A DNA stretch of 64,000 bases. Origin: Isoetes taiwanensis. Its lineage: Eukaryota; Streptophyta; Lycopodiopsida; Isoetales; Isoetaceae. Location: the NCBI GenBank assembly GCA_021234155.1, contig JAJEKV010000023.1, forward strand, positions 11,670,680 to 11,734,679, written 5' to 3'. The notes below the pieces were generated by a model. The model had not been told where the DNA came from and ran no database searches. It was given only the letters and a program-made list of their open reading frames with translations. A program made the position numbers and the translations under genes. How positions within the stretch are numbered: position 1 is the first letter of the stretch; every line of letters begins with the position of its first letter. Positions 11,501-22,999 of the stretch are shown here, piece after piece.

Positions 11501-13772
11501 TAATGTGTTGTGTCACTGGTTCGTTGAATCCCATGGTCTAGCCAATTTCATTTGGTCCATTAATTTAGGGTACTCCTATTCTGTGGCTCCATGTTCTTTG
11601 CATCCGATTTTAGGTTGAGCATGCTTCATATGGCCTTGCACAACCATTGGACATTCGTGGCTCCTTTTTTCCCTAGCAGTTTTGAGGTTATTGGCATGTT
11701 TTGCACTTTCCGCCGCTAACATCAACCATGCTGCTCTTTCTGTTATTTCTTTGGTTGGTTTCTATATTATCCACGTTTGCGCTTCTTTTATGATGCCATT
11801 AGCATGCATGCGTTAGCTTTTTGAAAATTTGCAACTTGTTTTTCTCATCCCATCATTTTTGTTCTTGGTTGTTGATTTTGGTTATAGGATTGATATGACG
11901 TCGTTGTTTACTCCTTTTGAGCTAGCTGCATGTTTGGCCCAGTGTTTCTTGCACTTACTCCAGCCTGTTCTAGGATTTCCTTTGAGCCTTGTTCTCTATT
12001 ATCTCACACTTGCTATTGAGTTGATCCGAGGTGGCGTTGGTGTGGTATTATTGAGCTTTTAGAGTGCGGATCCTTACTTAGCTTTTTCATTCACGTCTTT
12101 TAGGTTGTTTTGGTCTTGTGCTTATTCATGTGTCTCATCTTCTATCTAGGGTAGTCAAGTTTCATGTTCTTTACTGACGTATAATTGTTTGATTACGTTA
12201 CATTATGTGCACCAGAGACCGCATATCAATTGTTCTTCTGAAGTGTTCCCATCATTTTCCTCCTTCCTCTTTGGGCCTTTATTTTCGTTGTTCGTTGATA
12301 GAACCCTTTTTTGCTCTATGATCTTGCTGGTCCTTGTCGGCATCTTCGTTTCTTTTGAACCACTTGCTTTGCTTTGTTGCTATATTGCTCCATGTTGTTT
12401 CCACATTCTATGCTTTCAAATGCGAGTGGTTTATTTGCTGCTTAGCTTTTTCGTACCCTTGGTCATTTCACCTATATCTATGCTTCATTCTTTTTTGAGT
12501 TGCTACTTTGTCACAGAAAGTTCCTTTGGTCTCAAATCACTCCATTGTTTCCTATTAGCTCCGTTTACTCTTTTATTTTTTGGCATTTCATTTGCTCCAT
12601 TTGCACTTTCATCTTGCCTTCTTTGTACCATTACCTTAAGCTAGCCCTTCAAATTCCCGCCTTCATTTGACTCTTTACCATGTTTTATGTACTCTCTTTA
12701 GATTTTTTGGTACCATGGGTTTTAATTTTCCATTTTCCTGCCTAGTTCTCTTCTTGCTTTTGCTAACCCTATGCTTTTGTTACATTTCCAATCCATTGCC
12801 CCTGTGGCCTGGTTGCTCAGTTTAGCATGTTGCTCAAATTTTTCCAGATTTTCCAATTTTCAAGTACTTTATGCCTTTATTTCCAGTTGTTCAAGTTTGT
12901 CTATAGGTCTCTTTATTTTTAGGCGTTTTGTACTTTTGTCATTTAGGTACTCCTTTGCCCCCTTTTATCCAGTTTTTATGATATTGTGTTCTTCACTTTG
13001 ACCCTTTGCTGCTTCCATTTTTAGATTTGTTTCACTTGCTCCATATGTCCTTTTAGCCTCATCTATGCATTTTGTTTTATTTTGTTTCAATGATTCTTGT
13101 GGACTCCTTTCTTCTTGTCTGTATTCCACATTTTCAATCTATTCTATTAGGGTCGACTTGCTCCATTATGAGTGGTTGCGCTCTTTTTTGCTATATGCTC
13201 CTCATTATCTCAGCAGGTCCATTTGATGGCATTTCTCTTTTCGGTTGTGCATGCATTGTTCCCTTCATTGATTGCCCTTGGCTTGTTGTTTTGTTGCACA
13301 TTACTCCTTTAGTGGCATCGGTTCCTTCTTAATTTCTTTATCTTCTTGCTCCTTGTCTATTGCTAGTCAGAATAGATCGGATTTATGTATCTTTGTTAGT
13401 ATATTAGGTAATTGGTGCATTAGTCATTTGCCATTGTTACCCTGTTGATGTCATCATGTTCATGGCTCTGTTTGCTGTTGTTCCATGAATGCCTTTCCTC
13501 CTCTCATCTTCTCTTCATTTTTATGCTCCTCTTCCATCTTTCACGACATTGTTACATTGTGTCCTTTTCTCCTTTGTCTAGGTTCATCCTCTATGTACCC
13601 TCAGGCTTTGTGGCCCTTCATTTTTTGCCATGTTTTCCATCAGCCTTATCTGTGCATTCTATTTCTTTTTATTCCAGTGACCTTTATAGTCTCATTTCTT
13701 CTTTCCTTCCGAACAGTTTCCATTCTGGCTTCTTCTCTTTCTTTATCCATGTTGAAATTTATTCCTCTTCTA
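8600..13772 (+). repeat. Long pyrimidine-rich repetitive tract
   Basis: The plus strand is strongly enriched in T and C for over 5 kb. This creates many Leu/Phe/Ser-rich ORFs (for example at 12,189-12,644 and 13,485-13,931) without motifs or codon structure; I treat them as artefacts. Repeated phrases occur throughout. The tract resembles the one at 56.3-61.5 kb and leads directly into structured element A. Confidence 0.6.
9718..10665. repeat. Diverged duplication of about 540 bp
   Basis: The blocks at 9718-10005 and 10258-10665 share several runs in the same order (CATCTCTTCTGCATTGCCAA, GAAGCAGATGTACA, TTTTTGACCAA, TTATTTCCATTTA). The minus strand of both reads a similar peptide around FLEQICRLELLAMQKR, which I do not recognise; it may be a decayed gene repeat. 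Confidence 0.65.
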
Positions 13773-13796
13773 TCGGCCGACATATATGTTGTCATA

Positions 13797-13866
13797 GGAC
13801 CCATCCTAGGAATGCCACGGTTCTATTGCGATAGCAATAGAACCCACATTCCTTGGATGGGGACGT
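13797..13866 (+). repeat. 5' palindrome of element A
   Basis: Arms of about 33 bases around a four-base loop. An outer pair (CCCATCCTAGGAATG with CATTCCTTGGATGGG) encloses an inner pair (GGTTCTATTGC with GCAATAGAAC). The two-level design and the CTAG centre recur in the B copies with different inner sequence. Confidence 0.85.
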
Positions 13867-14131
13867 CCCTTTTTTCGCTCTCTCTATTTATTCAACTTCT
13901 TTTCATTTTTCCCTCATCGGCGTTCTCTTGAGCTAGTTTTCTCCTCCTTCTCTATCCTACCAGTTTCCCTCACCCTCCCTCCCGTGATGGTTTGTCTGCA
14001 TCTGATCTTATCCATGTCTCGTTTTCTTTTTACACCTTTCCATTCCATGACCATCTCTGTCTATGTTTCCATATTTTCCGGGGCACTCTGCAGCCTCTCT
14101 TCCGTGGTTTCTTTTCAATGTGTTAAGTTTC

Positions 14132-14575
14132 TCGGTGTGGCACTTTAGCCTCTGAGGCCTGCTCATTATCTCGTTCTTCTTGGAGTCTGTCAAATCTTTT
14201 GTACATTTCAGGTCACCCTGCAGCCCTCGATATCCTCCCTCCCTCTTTGTTGGTCAGCTTGGTTCATGGTCACTTATTTGGTCTCTTTATTCATTCTCAG
14301 CGTGGCACTGTAGCCTCTGAGGCATTCTCCATTTTGATTGTTATCTCTCGGCGTGGCGATGATTCATGGTCACTTATTTGGTCTCTTTATTCATTCTCAG
14401 CGTGGCACTGTAGCCTCTGAGGCATTCTCCATTTTTATTGTTATCTCTCGGCGTGGCGATGTAGCCTCCGAGACAGCACTAATCAGATGTTTTTTCTCCG
14501 CGATGGTCATTCCGCGGATGGTTCCCGATTGGTCGGCTGTTGTTTCTTTGTTTCAGCGTGGCCCTGGAGCCTTTG
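14132..14575 (+). repeat. Repeated mini-hairpin units in element A
   Basis: At least five spaced units of the form GTGGCACTGTAGCCTCTGAG (near 14,132, 14,297, 14,397, 14,447 and 14,554). Each can pair GGC with GCC, and GCCT with AGGC. Two units sit in a 100-bp tandem duplication (14,263 and 14,363). Confidence 0.7.
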
Positions 14576-14676
14576 AACTTTATTAGATATTGGAGACATT
14601 AATGCGCAAACTGTCTAACGCCTTGACAGGTTATTACCTTTTTTCATTTGTCTTTGCAGGTTATTTTTGAGGTCTC

Positions 14677-14740
14677 TTGGTGGTCGGTTGCACGCCGCAC
14701 AAGGGCGGGGTTTTCCATCCTGATGAGAAACGAGCACCAG
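14677..14740 (+). ncRNA. 3' structured motif of element A (putative)
   Basis: Contains AAGGGCGGGGTTTTCCATCC, closely matching the core of B1 and B2. A closing stem can form between 14,678-14,689 and 14,728-14,739 with two mismatches in twelve. The 5' half of the core differs from the B copies, so this copy is more diverged. Confidence 0.4.
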
Positions 14741-15232
14741 TTGTCTCATCTTGGTGTCGACCGAGCGGCAAATGAATAATCTTTTATCGTGTATTCCCTA
14801 GTTTCGTCGTCCACTCTTCAATTTTATCATGGGGTCTTCTCACCTTTGCATCGACCAAGTGGCGGATAAAACCATCTTTGTTGCATTCTTCAGTATCATC
14901 ATGCTCTCGATGATTGTCTAGTTTCGGAGCATTTGAAGTTCATATTTCCAAATTTATCTATACCTAGTGAGGGATCCAGTTGTACTCAATGTTTTACAAA
15001 GCTCAATGAGAACACCATTTCACTTCGGCCGACATATATGTTGTCATAGGACCCATCCTAGGAATGAATATAATGACTACATAAAATGTAAATAGTTGTT
15101 TGCAATGGAAATAATTTGTTTGTCTTGATGTTATTATGCTTTTTCGTAATTAATATTTAGGCCCATAAAATTTACTTATGTTTGCTTTAGTTAGGGCTCG
15201 AAGGGCCCAAAATTTTTTTTAATATAACAATC

Positions 15233-16239
15233 AACACACAACTACCATTAACATTATTAACACAAACCATTGCATTTAACACATTTAAATTAAAATCCCC
15301 CTTAAACCCCCTTTGGTTTGGGTGCATATTCACACGGGGGGTTACGTAGGAAGGAAGAAACTTTTAATGTCCACGGAACCCAATCGGGTTATGGGACCAC
15401 AAGTACAAACGGGACCGAAGTCCCTAACCAGAACAAGGGCCGAAGCCCACAGAACAAACCATAATCACCATGGCCCAGATTAAAAACCACCTGGAAAAAA
15501 ACTGTTGCCAGGATGACTACGCATCCAAAAATCCATGCTATTGCAAAAAGCAATAAGCATACCTCCAACAGACAAGACTTCACCAAACGCCTCGGAACCG
15601 TAACCTCTTCACAACTGGGTGCTGGAAAACCGACGCCCCCAACGCCAATCGCCCAGACGCGCAGGGAAGGCGGCGCTCAGAGAAACCGCTCAGGGAAATC
15701 GCCCAGTGGAGGTACCTCCTCACTAAAGCGCTCCACCAATCCAGGCATGCTCTCAGGCACATACGCTCAGGCACGCTCTCGCAGGCAGGCAGGCGCCACC
15801 CATCACTGCACCTCCCAGTCGCCATCCATCACTACGCCCAGGCAACCCTGAGGCGCCCAGGCGCTCAGGCAGGCGGCCGGGCCGGCGCTCAGGCAGGCGC
15901 TCAGGGAAATACGAGGGCAGCGAGAGCTCTAAAAATATATTTACTATACATGTACAAAATTAACACTATTAAGTACATTCTCTCAAACCTTATAGTATTT
16001 TGCAAACCTTAATATACAGTATACAAAAACTTGTACATGCATATCCCACAAACGAGGATCGCTATGTACGGTCCAGATCTTGGAATAAAGGGCAAATATG
16101 CCCATCCGACAGCTCTCGTTGCCCGGAGTAACCCCCGTGTGAATATGCACCCAAACCAAAGGGGGTTTAAGGGGGATTTTAATTTAAATGTGTTAAATGC
16201 AATGGTTTGTGTTAATAATGTTAATGGTAGTTGTGTGTT
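15233..16239. mobile_element. TIR element with GC-rich core
   Basis: Inverted terminal repeats of about 115 bp (15,233-15,347 and 16,127-16,239) begin AACACACAACTACCATTAAC. No target duplication was visible. The 0.8 kb interior holds a GC-rich block (15,590-15,925) unlike the flanks, rich in CAGG-CGCTC repeats, with a 112-codon open frame (15,513-15,851) of low complexity and no domain. This fits a Mutator-like or other non-autonomous element that picked up foreign DNA. Confidence 0.65.
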
Positions 16240-18204
16240 TCTCTGGTCCCTAACGCGCGTCGGCAAGAGACTGTCACCTAAAGTGACATTCTTGTATGCG
16301 TATTAACAAATATTATCATTCATGGCATGCCATGTTTAAGTGAACCAAAAAAATCGTAGAAATCTGATTTTGTATTGTTGAGTATCATACTATAGGTTTC
16401 TCATAGGAGGACATCACATACCTAGACAATGGTTTGCAAAGAAGCAGCAGCTTCATATTATGATCAAGGATGACCCTTTGAATTGTGGTCCCAGCGATAT
16501 AATTTGTAATTTATTTCATAAGAACAAAAGAAAGATAAATTCATCAAGTATGCACCAACCATGATGTTGTCAAACATGCATAATGCCAGAGAAAACGTTG
16601 TTGAATTTCTCAAGTACCAGAAAAATGTGCATAGGGCCCCGATATCAGCCGCTTCTTCTTCAACAGAAAAAAAAAAATTTGAAAAGAAATAGAGCCCAAG
16701 CTCGGCTATGGAGGATCTGGCGCGGCCATGAGCTTGCCGTTGAATAAGTAGCGGATGCATTTTTTAAGTATTTTATTCCTTGTATTTTTCTATTCGAGCT
16801 TTCTAGCCCTTTGCTGCAGATGAAGCCTTGCCCTAAACTGCTCAGAGCTTGGTCAGAATCTTGGAGGCTCGCATCAACGCCATAAATTAAATTATTCCCT
16901 GCGATCCAAATTTCACTCTGAGATTTTGGAGCAAACAAAGTTTGCAACGAGACCGCCCAGGATAATTCGGATCAGCTTGAAGTCTGCCGGATTTGGCAGT
17001 AACGAGAATCATTGGTAGAAAAAGAGAGACACTTTGCAGAGCAATAAGTTATGTATTGAACAAAATTCAATCAATTGAAAGGCGGAAGGCCTCCCCAGAC
17101 ATTGCTGGATGAGGAGGCAATGCCGAAGATTTGCCGGAAGGCATACAGAAAGAAGATTGCCAAAATTGCCAAACGTGTTAGCATCTAAAATTATAAGACT
17201 TTTTTCTTCTCTTCGATTTTTCCCTCGGACAGCCACGACGACGTGGCAGCAAATTAGTAAAGGAATAAAAAGGATATTCTCAAAGCATCTTGCCTATAGC
17301 AATTATATAGTTTAGATAACCCATATGCAACAACAAAACCTAAATCAACTTTTTAGTACATGTCAAACTTGGAGGGCTTTCCTTTCATACATCTTTCAGA
17401 GGTAGCAAGTTAATAGCAATACCTAAGCACATGAAATCAAAGATGTTAAGTAATATTGTGTTAGCCAACATCATATATCATAGAAGACAAAATTTATTAC
17501 AAATATTGCTGTTGCTAGGCTTTTGCAAACATTTGTCATGTTGCTGCTTGCTTAAGGAAAAAAATTTATGCTTACTATGAAAAGGTACTGAACACACATT
17601 GTCCCAAAACACACATTGTCCCACTCAAAAACATTATTTATTAAGTAGAAGTAGAGTTGGCAGGAATTGCCAGCAACTGGGTATATCTTAATGTGTTTGC
17701 ATATCCATTATGAAATAACTTGTTCAATGCGTGTGCATGTGGTCATTTTGGTTTTTTATATCTCTATCTGCGTACCTCTCCAGCTTGTCTATGGCCCTTC
17801 TTCTTTAATTTACTTTGAACATCGCTTGTCTGAACGTTTTGGTTCTTCCATGTACTTTTGGTTTTCTAGCTTCTCCAATGCCTAAATGTTAGCAAACTCC
17901 TGTTATAGATGTAATGAAAAATCAGTAAAAACATGAGGGCTTTTGCCCTAATATATAGAGTGATCCGTGAGAAAAAAAAATTGATAGACAAAGTTAGTTA
18001 TGTTGTAAGCACTGTAAATAAGATGATATGCATGTCTGTACTTTTTGAACAATATAAAAGAGTGAACAGACAACATCTATGCAGCCTGGTATTTAACAAA
18101 CCATTTACATCTTGTCAGACCCGCATTAAACTATTAAGAATAGAACAAAGAATAAATAAAGAACCAAATACATGGGTTTTCTGAATGGAAGACTTTTGAG
18201 CTTC
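16240..18204. other. Intergenic, nothing recognised
   Basis: AT-rich with scattered short open frames on both strands and no domain, splice pattern or repeat that I can place. Confidence 0.4.
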
Positions 18205-18392
18205 TTACGTGGCCATTTTCCAAATTCTCTGTATCTTTCCTTTAAAACTGGCAATACAACCTTGAGCTCTTTCGATGCTTAGATCAATATCCAAGCTGCC
18301 ATTATAAGCCAGGGCTCCCTTATTCAACATTTGGCAAGGAACTGAAGCAGTTGTTACCAGCTTCGTCTTTGGATTCCCAGCACAATCAATAC
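18205..18392 (-). CDS. Terminal exon of an unidentified gene
   Basis: The exon follows a good acceptor (ctttccacag) and runs to a TAA at 18,205-18,207. It reads GIDCAGNPKTKLVTTASVPC, then QMLNKGALAYNGSLDIDLS, then IERAQGCIASFKGKI, clearly protein-like. The chromovirus inserted only 66 bp upstream of the acceptor, so earlier exons should lie beyond 29,570. I do not recognise the family. Confidence 0.5.
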
Positions 18393-18452
18393 CTGTGGAA
18401 AGAAACCACAATATGGCATGGGCATGCTTAATGCATCAAGGCTTTTACATAA

Positions 18453-18457
18453 TTAAG
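18453..18457. repeat. Target site duplication TTAAG (left)
   Basis: TTAAG directly precedes the element's TGTGACG end and recurs directly after its CGTCACA end at 29,566-29,570. Confidence 0.85.
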
Positions 18458-20091
18458 TGTGACGCCCACCCTCATAAATATACGGCCCCGTACGTACACT
18501 CGGCGAAAATCCCCCATCCGTCCATCAACCGCATGGGCCGGCCCGGCCTAACCCGCACTCTGAGAGAATCCTAGTGCGGGCGGGGGGACACGAAGGTGTC
18601 TTCTGGCGCCTTCCCCTATGGGCTCCTATCACAATGGAAGCATAAACAACGCCGAACTAGCAATAACAATACAACATACTACCTCGGCGGTAGTCCATCA
18701 CATATCCACAACCGCAAAGAAGATAATCCTAAGCCATAAAACATAAGAGCTCCTACCCATGGCTCCCACTGTAGGGGAGGGTGACCGACCGGGCTAGGCC
18801 TCAAGATAGAGCAGACCGAAGTCATAACAATGGCGGGGCTGGCTATAGACAATGGCTAGGGTTGACCACTCCATCCGCCCCTCCTGCATACTTTGCGGAT
18901 GGGCTAAATCAGCTCGGCATGACTCTAGCCTTCCGGATACGCAATCCCATGGCATCACCCATCGGGACTACTCCAGGTTGCATCTCCCCGTCCGATGGAG
19001 GCAGAAGGGTTGCATCTCCCCTTCCTGTGGTCTAGAGGTTCCTGGCGGCTAGAGAATCGCATGGCGACACACGATTGCACTCGACTTAACCCCCAAAACG
19101 AGAGCCAAGCCAACACTTGCAGCTCTCGAGAGGCAGTGGCGACACCATTGCCCCAGAGGTGTCGGACCCATGCTCGCCCACACACGTGACCGACCATAGG
19201 CCTAGCCCACTATGGGATCCCCCGCCCCCACTCGGCAGGATCCTCCCTCCACATTCCCTCTAGCCCCTGTTATGTGGTGCCGAGTCACATCATAGCCTCG
19301 ATAGCCCGGGTGGGCTCCTATGCACAGCCGCAACTAATAGGAACTAAGGGATCTACTCTAGGAGCATACTACATATGGCCCTAGGTCTCTACCCCCTTCC
19401 CCATACAAGAGGAGCAAACATGATCAACCAACATCACATAATCATCATATCCTAAGAATGATCATAAGAAGAACATCTTAACCTAATCATACAATCTAAC
19501 TAATGGTTAGGGTTCATTGATTAGGGTTCAAGATGTTGAATACGGGTTCTAGGATGGCTCTACTCTAGATACAAGATACTAGCACATCTGGAATGCTAAT
19601 TCCGTGGATGGGCTATCACAACTACTACCCTACATACCGCCCCCCGATGCTCTCCTCCAGATCCGTGTGCCTCCATGGTCTTCGACCCACGTGATGCTGC
19701 TCCTGCTCCAAGAACGAGTCTACCCTGCTGGGGCTGCTGCGCCAGTCTATGCCACAGCAAACGATGTTCGAAACGGAGTTTCGAACGAGTAGGTGAGTCT
19801 CTGGGTGCTAGGGCTGGAAAGAGGCCTAGGGTTAGGGTTCCACCATATAAGTTAGGGTCCACCTAGGATGCCACGGGCACCAATCGGGTGAGTCCCGTGG
19901 TGGCGGGTGCCCCCACAGGTTAAGGCCACGTGGATAATGGTCTAACCTATGGTTGGCTAAGTTATGAGAATAACTTGGCCATGCCCCTAGTGCCACAATC
20001 TATGGTATACAAGGCTATGAAGATAGACTTGTATAGTGATCGGATCCCTAATATACGTGTATTTATGGCGATATTCCCCTCGACCGTCACA
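18458..20091 (-). repeat. 3' LTR (1634 bp)
   Basis: TG...CA-bounded, with terminal inverted TGTGACG/CGTCACA. The right half is repeated in the same orientation at 28,287-29,565. It contains GGTTAGGGTTCATTGATTAG and similar telomere-like phrases that are part of the LTR. Confidence 0.85.
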
Positions 20092-20130
20092 TTCTCCCCC
20101 CCTTAGGACAATGCTGTCCTCAGCATTGCG
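20092..20130 (-). promoter_or_regulatory. Polypurine tract
   Basis: On the minus strand AAGGGGGGGGAGAA directly precedes the TGTGACG start of the 3' LTR, the place and composition of a plus-strand priming tract. A small inverted repeat (AATGCTGAGGACAGCATT) lies just before it. Confidence 0.75.
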
Positions 20131-21034
20131 CTAAGGTGACGAACCTACCTTATGCCTGCAAAAACAACAACATGTCATAACCTTTAATTTACTTTAGCAA
20201 TCAAGTTTTATTAGTAAAAAGTCAAAATTTAGGCTATATTTGTACTTATACAAAATTATATAGCCTTAACAATCAATTATTTCACGATAATACAAAATAC
20301 TATTATAAGTGTTATTAGGGTTCATAATCTAAATTATGGCTCCCCTATCTTCTCGTAATGCGCCCTCGCTGAAGTCCCCTTCTACTTGCCTGCAAAAGGA
20401 GCACATTACGCTAGTTTAGTTAATAATTTGTGGTTTTAGGGGACCACCCCTTACCTCCTTGAGCCGAACCACCGCTCAAGGTTGTCCTACTACCTTGCAC
20501 AAGATCATGGCCCTTTCGATTTGAGCTTAAGGATCATTTAAGATGCTCCCATCATCGCCCATGATCGAAAGTGCTACCTGCATACGATCGCCGTGATCGA
20601 GTACACCCCAAAGCATCATGCCCCGAGGGTTTCAAGCTAGGGAACGCCTCACGATCCCATCATCGCGATGATCACTTTAACCTTCACCATGACCCTCCCA
20701 CGGCCAGGTGTGGCCCCCGCGATCGCAGGGCATAGAGAGCATCCGATCGATGTCCCATCATCGCCCACCATGCCTCATTCTCACTCACATGACCCTAATG
20801 GTCATGCGCACCTCTTGGTGCGCAGGGCCTAGAGAATGCCCCAAAGCATGCATCCCATCATCGCCCACACGATCCAAGGTTCCCGCACATGCACCCTACT
20901 AACTAGAATGCATGCGCCCGGGCCTAAGGCTAACTAACAACATACTAGCTAACCACCGGGTAAGTCGGGGTCCACCAAGTCTGAGACCACTTCGCCATCA
21001 AACTCCTTCATAAACTCGGGTATTGCTTCTCCAA

Positions 21035-21130
21035 ATATTGCTTCAATACCCATGTCACGTCTTCCACGGGCAAGTGCTTCCACTTGACCAAATATTGGAG
21101 GAATTGAGACCACCTAGTCCTCTTTGAATG
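21035..21130 (-). pseudogene. Chromodomain fragment of gypsy polyprotein
   Basis: Reads FLQYLVKWKHLPVEDVTW, the core of the chromodomain carried at the integrase C-terminus of chromoviruses, thought to tether integration to methylated histone H3. Further downstream on the same strand, EFDGEVVSDLVDPDLPG (about 20,960-21,010) is the remnant of the polyprotein tail. Confidence 0.75.
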
Positions 21131-21821
21131 ACTTATCAAGAAGCAATTCAGGCACAATTTCAACTTCATCCTCCTCGGCATTTCCAACAAAGTTGGAGTA
21201 TCCAAAACCTCCTCGTGGTTAGGATCGTGCCTTTTAATAAACTCACATGGAAGACCTTAAGGTGGGTCAAGAGATCCAACTTGCGGCTTGAGAGCCCACT
21301 CTTCTCCAAGATCTTGAACGGACCGCCCACCTAGGGCGAGCTTCCTACAATTGCCGATGCGGAGCTTCCCTTGCTTAACCTTTTACTTGAGCCAACTTTA
21401 TCTCAATACAACAAAACAACTCTCAAGGAGTTTTATGTCTATCCGCTAGACTCTTCAATTATGCCCATGCTTTGTTGAAGATACTCTCACACTTCTACCA
21501 AAAGCTATCGCGATATATGTTGTCGTTGTTGAGAAACTTCCACCTTGGGCACTAAATTATGCCACATAACTATGGTCACACGCTGATAATCAGAATCGAT
21601 CATGGGGAGACATCTTCGATGACTCTTGCTTCATATTATTGTACGTAATTGACCAGGTGGATGTACTCGCCCATTTGGATTACTTGTTCCAATCATAGCT
21701 TCTCAACGTGCTTCCAAAAAATTGTGTTGGTGCGGTCCCTTTGCCGATTGATCTGAATTGATAAGCAAAACTCATCAACAAGTTGGTGCAGCTCGTGTTG
21801 AAGAAGTCTTGCTAAACGCCG

Positions 21822-22040
21822 CTAAAGAACTTCGATCTCTGTTGGTGATGATCGACCCGCATTCCATGCGCCTAAAAGAACTCTTATGTAAACCACACGG
21901 CTAGATCCAAGGCGGTGTCTATGGTGTGGCATGGCAAGTATGTGCCCTTTTGATAAGCTATATACCACAACTATCAAGGCTTTGAAGCTTCTTGTTGTCC
22001 TTGAAGGCCAACTATAAAACCCATGCTGATGACTTCCCAC
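21822..22040 (-). pseudogene. Integrase core fragment
   Basis: Reads RTTRSFKALIVVVYSLSKG, matching the integrase segment following the first catalytic Asp; in intact copies the VVV is followed by D and the preceding part reads DFI-GLP. Key residues are lost and the frame is interrupted on both sides. Confidence 0.65.
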
Positions 22041-22371
22041 TTGGTGTCCGCACCGCCCAAGGTTCCAAAACTCCTGAATCCGGGTTGTTCCGCCTTGTCC
22101 GGGGCTCCACCGACATTCTTGGATATATCTGATTATCTACTTCTTCATACCCGGCCAGACGTAGCTACTTCTAATCTTGAAGTAGGCCTTTATAAATTTT
22201 GCATGGCTGGAAATAGGGCTATTATGCGTGTCATGGAAGATTGTTCTTACTTCTTATACTTTGGGTAGGCATAATTTTTCTTTTTGCTATTAGAGATTGC
22301 CTTCCTTTTTAAACTATTTGAAGGTTTCTTTTTTCTTAATCCGCCCTTGCACTCTTGCAACGACTAGCCCA

Positions 22372-22790
22372 TTATGTGCTTGAAGTCCATGTTGGGTAGA
22401 TGGCTTCTTCTATCTTCTTTGCCGAATTCACTTGCCGGGTGGAGATTGCAAATTGATGCTTCAAAGGCTTGCCAATGAGTGGCGGCGCCTTAACATCTCC
22501 ATGGCTTCCCTCAATTGGGCTACATGCTCTTCCATTAATTTGCTGTAGATCACGCTGTTGTTGAAGAGATATTGATGAAGAAATCATCCAAGGAATCTTC
22601 GAAGATGTCGTCCTCGAATGCATACAAATTGGTGGAGCATTCCATAGACTCAAGGGCATCACTGTGAAATGATAGTGCCCATACCAAGTTCTGAAGGAGT
22701 CTTATAATTATTTTCCCCCTTCATCCTTATTTGCTGATTGCCCGAGCTTAAGTCGATTTTGTAGAAGAATCCTGCTTCTTGGGGCTGATC
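22372..22790 (-). pseudogene. Reverse transcriptase fragment
   Basis: Reads FFYKIDLSSGNQQIRMKGEN followed by NYKT, the RT block with catalytic D in KIDL. After a frameshift comes MPLSLWNAPP, the decayed form of the MPFGL-NAP block. The order RT then integrase then chromodomain agrees with the minus-strand polarity. Confidence 0.8.
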
Positions 22791-22999
22791 CATTATGTCG
22801 TTTACTTGCTGAGCTTCCCATGGTTGATATACATCTTTAGAATTCCATCTTGGCCGAAAGGATCCCCAAGCCGGTCAACTCTTACAACTGTTCCTTGTGT
22901 TCCTTGAGCTCGCTAGCTTGAAGTGCTCATTCTATAAAGAGCCTTGCTAATCCGGTGCAAGAGTGATTTCAGACTCTACGCCTCTATAGAGCACAAGCT

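Larger units (their letters stand above)
13773..15066 (+). mobile_element. Structured pyrimidine-rich element, copy A
   Basis: Begins and ends with the same perfect 42-bp sequence (13,773-13,814 and 15,025-15,066, starting TCGGCCGACATATATG). Part of that sequence is also the left arm of the 5' palindrome, so it is either a terminal direct repeat or the head of a second truncated copy. The body is T/C-rich with recurrent short GC hairpins, and a conserved GGGCGGGGTTTT motif lies near the 3' side. No coding capacity. The architecture matches copies B1 and B2 at 51.7-53.4 kb. Confidence 0.6.

Noticed and set aside
11347-13931. Many long Leu/Phe/Ser-rich ORFs on the plus strand (also 52.1-52.6 and 56.9-61.4 kb)
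   Set aside because: They follow from T/C-rich composition, overlap in several frames and show no motif or splice context; not membrane proteins.
14719-14760. CTGATGAGAAAC, reminiscent of a hammerhead ribozyme core
   Set aside because: Stem II is absent between CTGATGA and GAAA, and B1 and B2 do not keep the CTGATGA sequence, so the match is chance.
19501-19850. Telomere-like TTAGGGTT phrases as an interstitial telomere
   Set aside because: Only isolated copies within the LTR, repeated in the other LTR; not an array.
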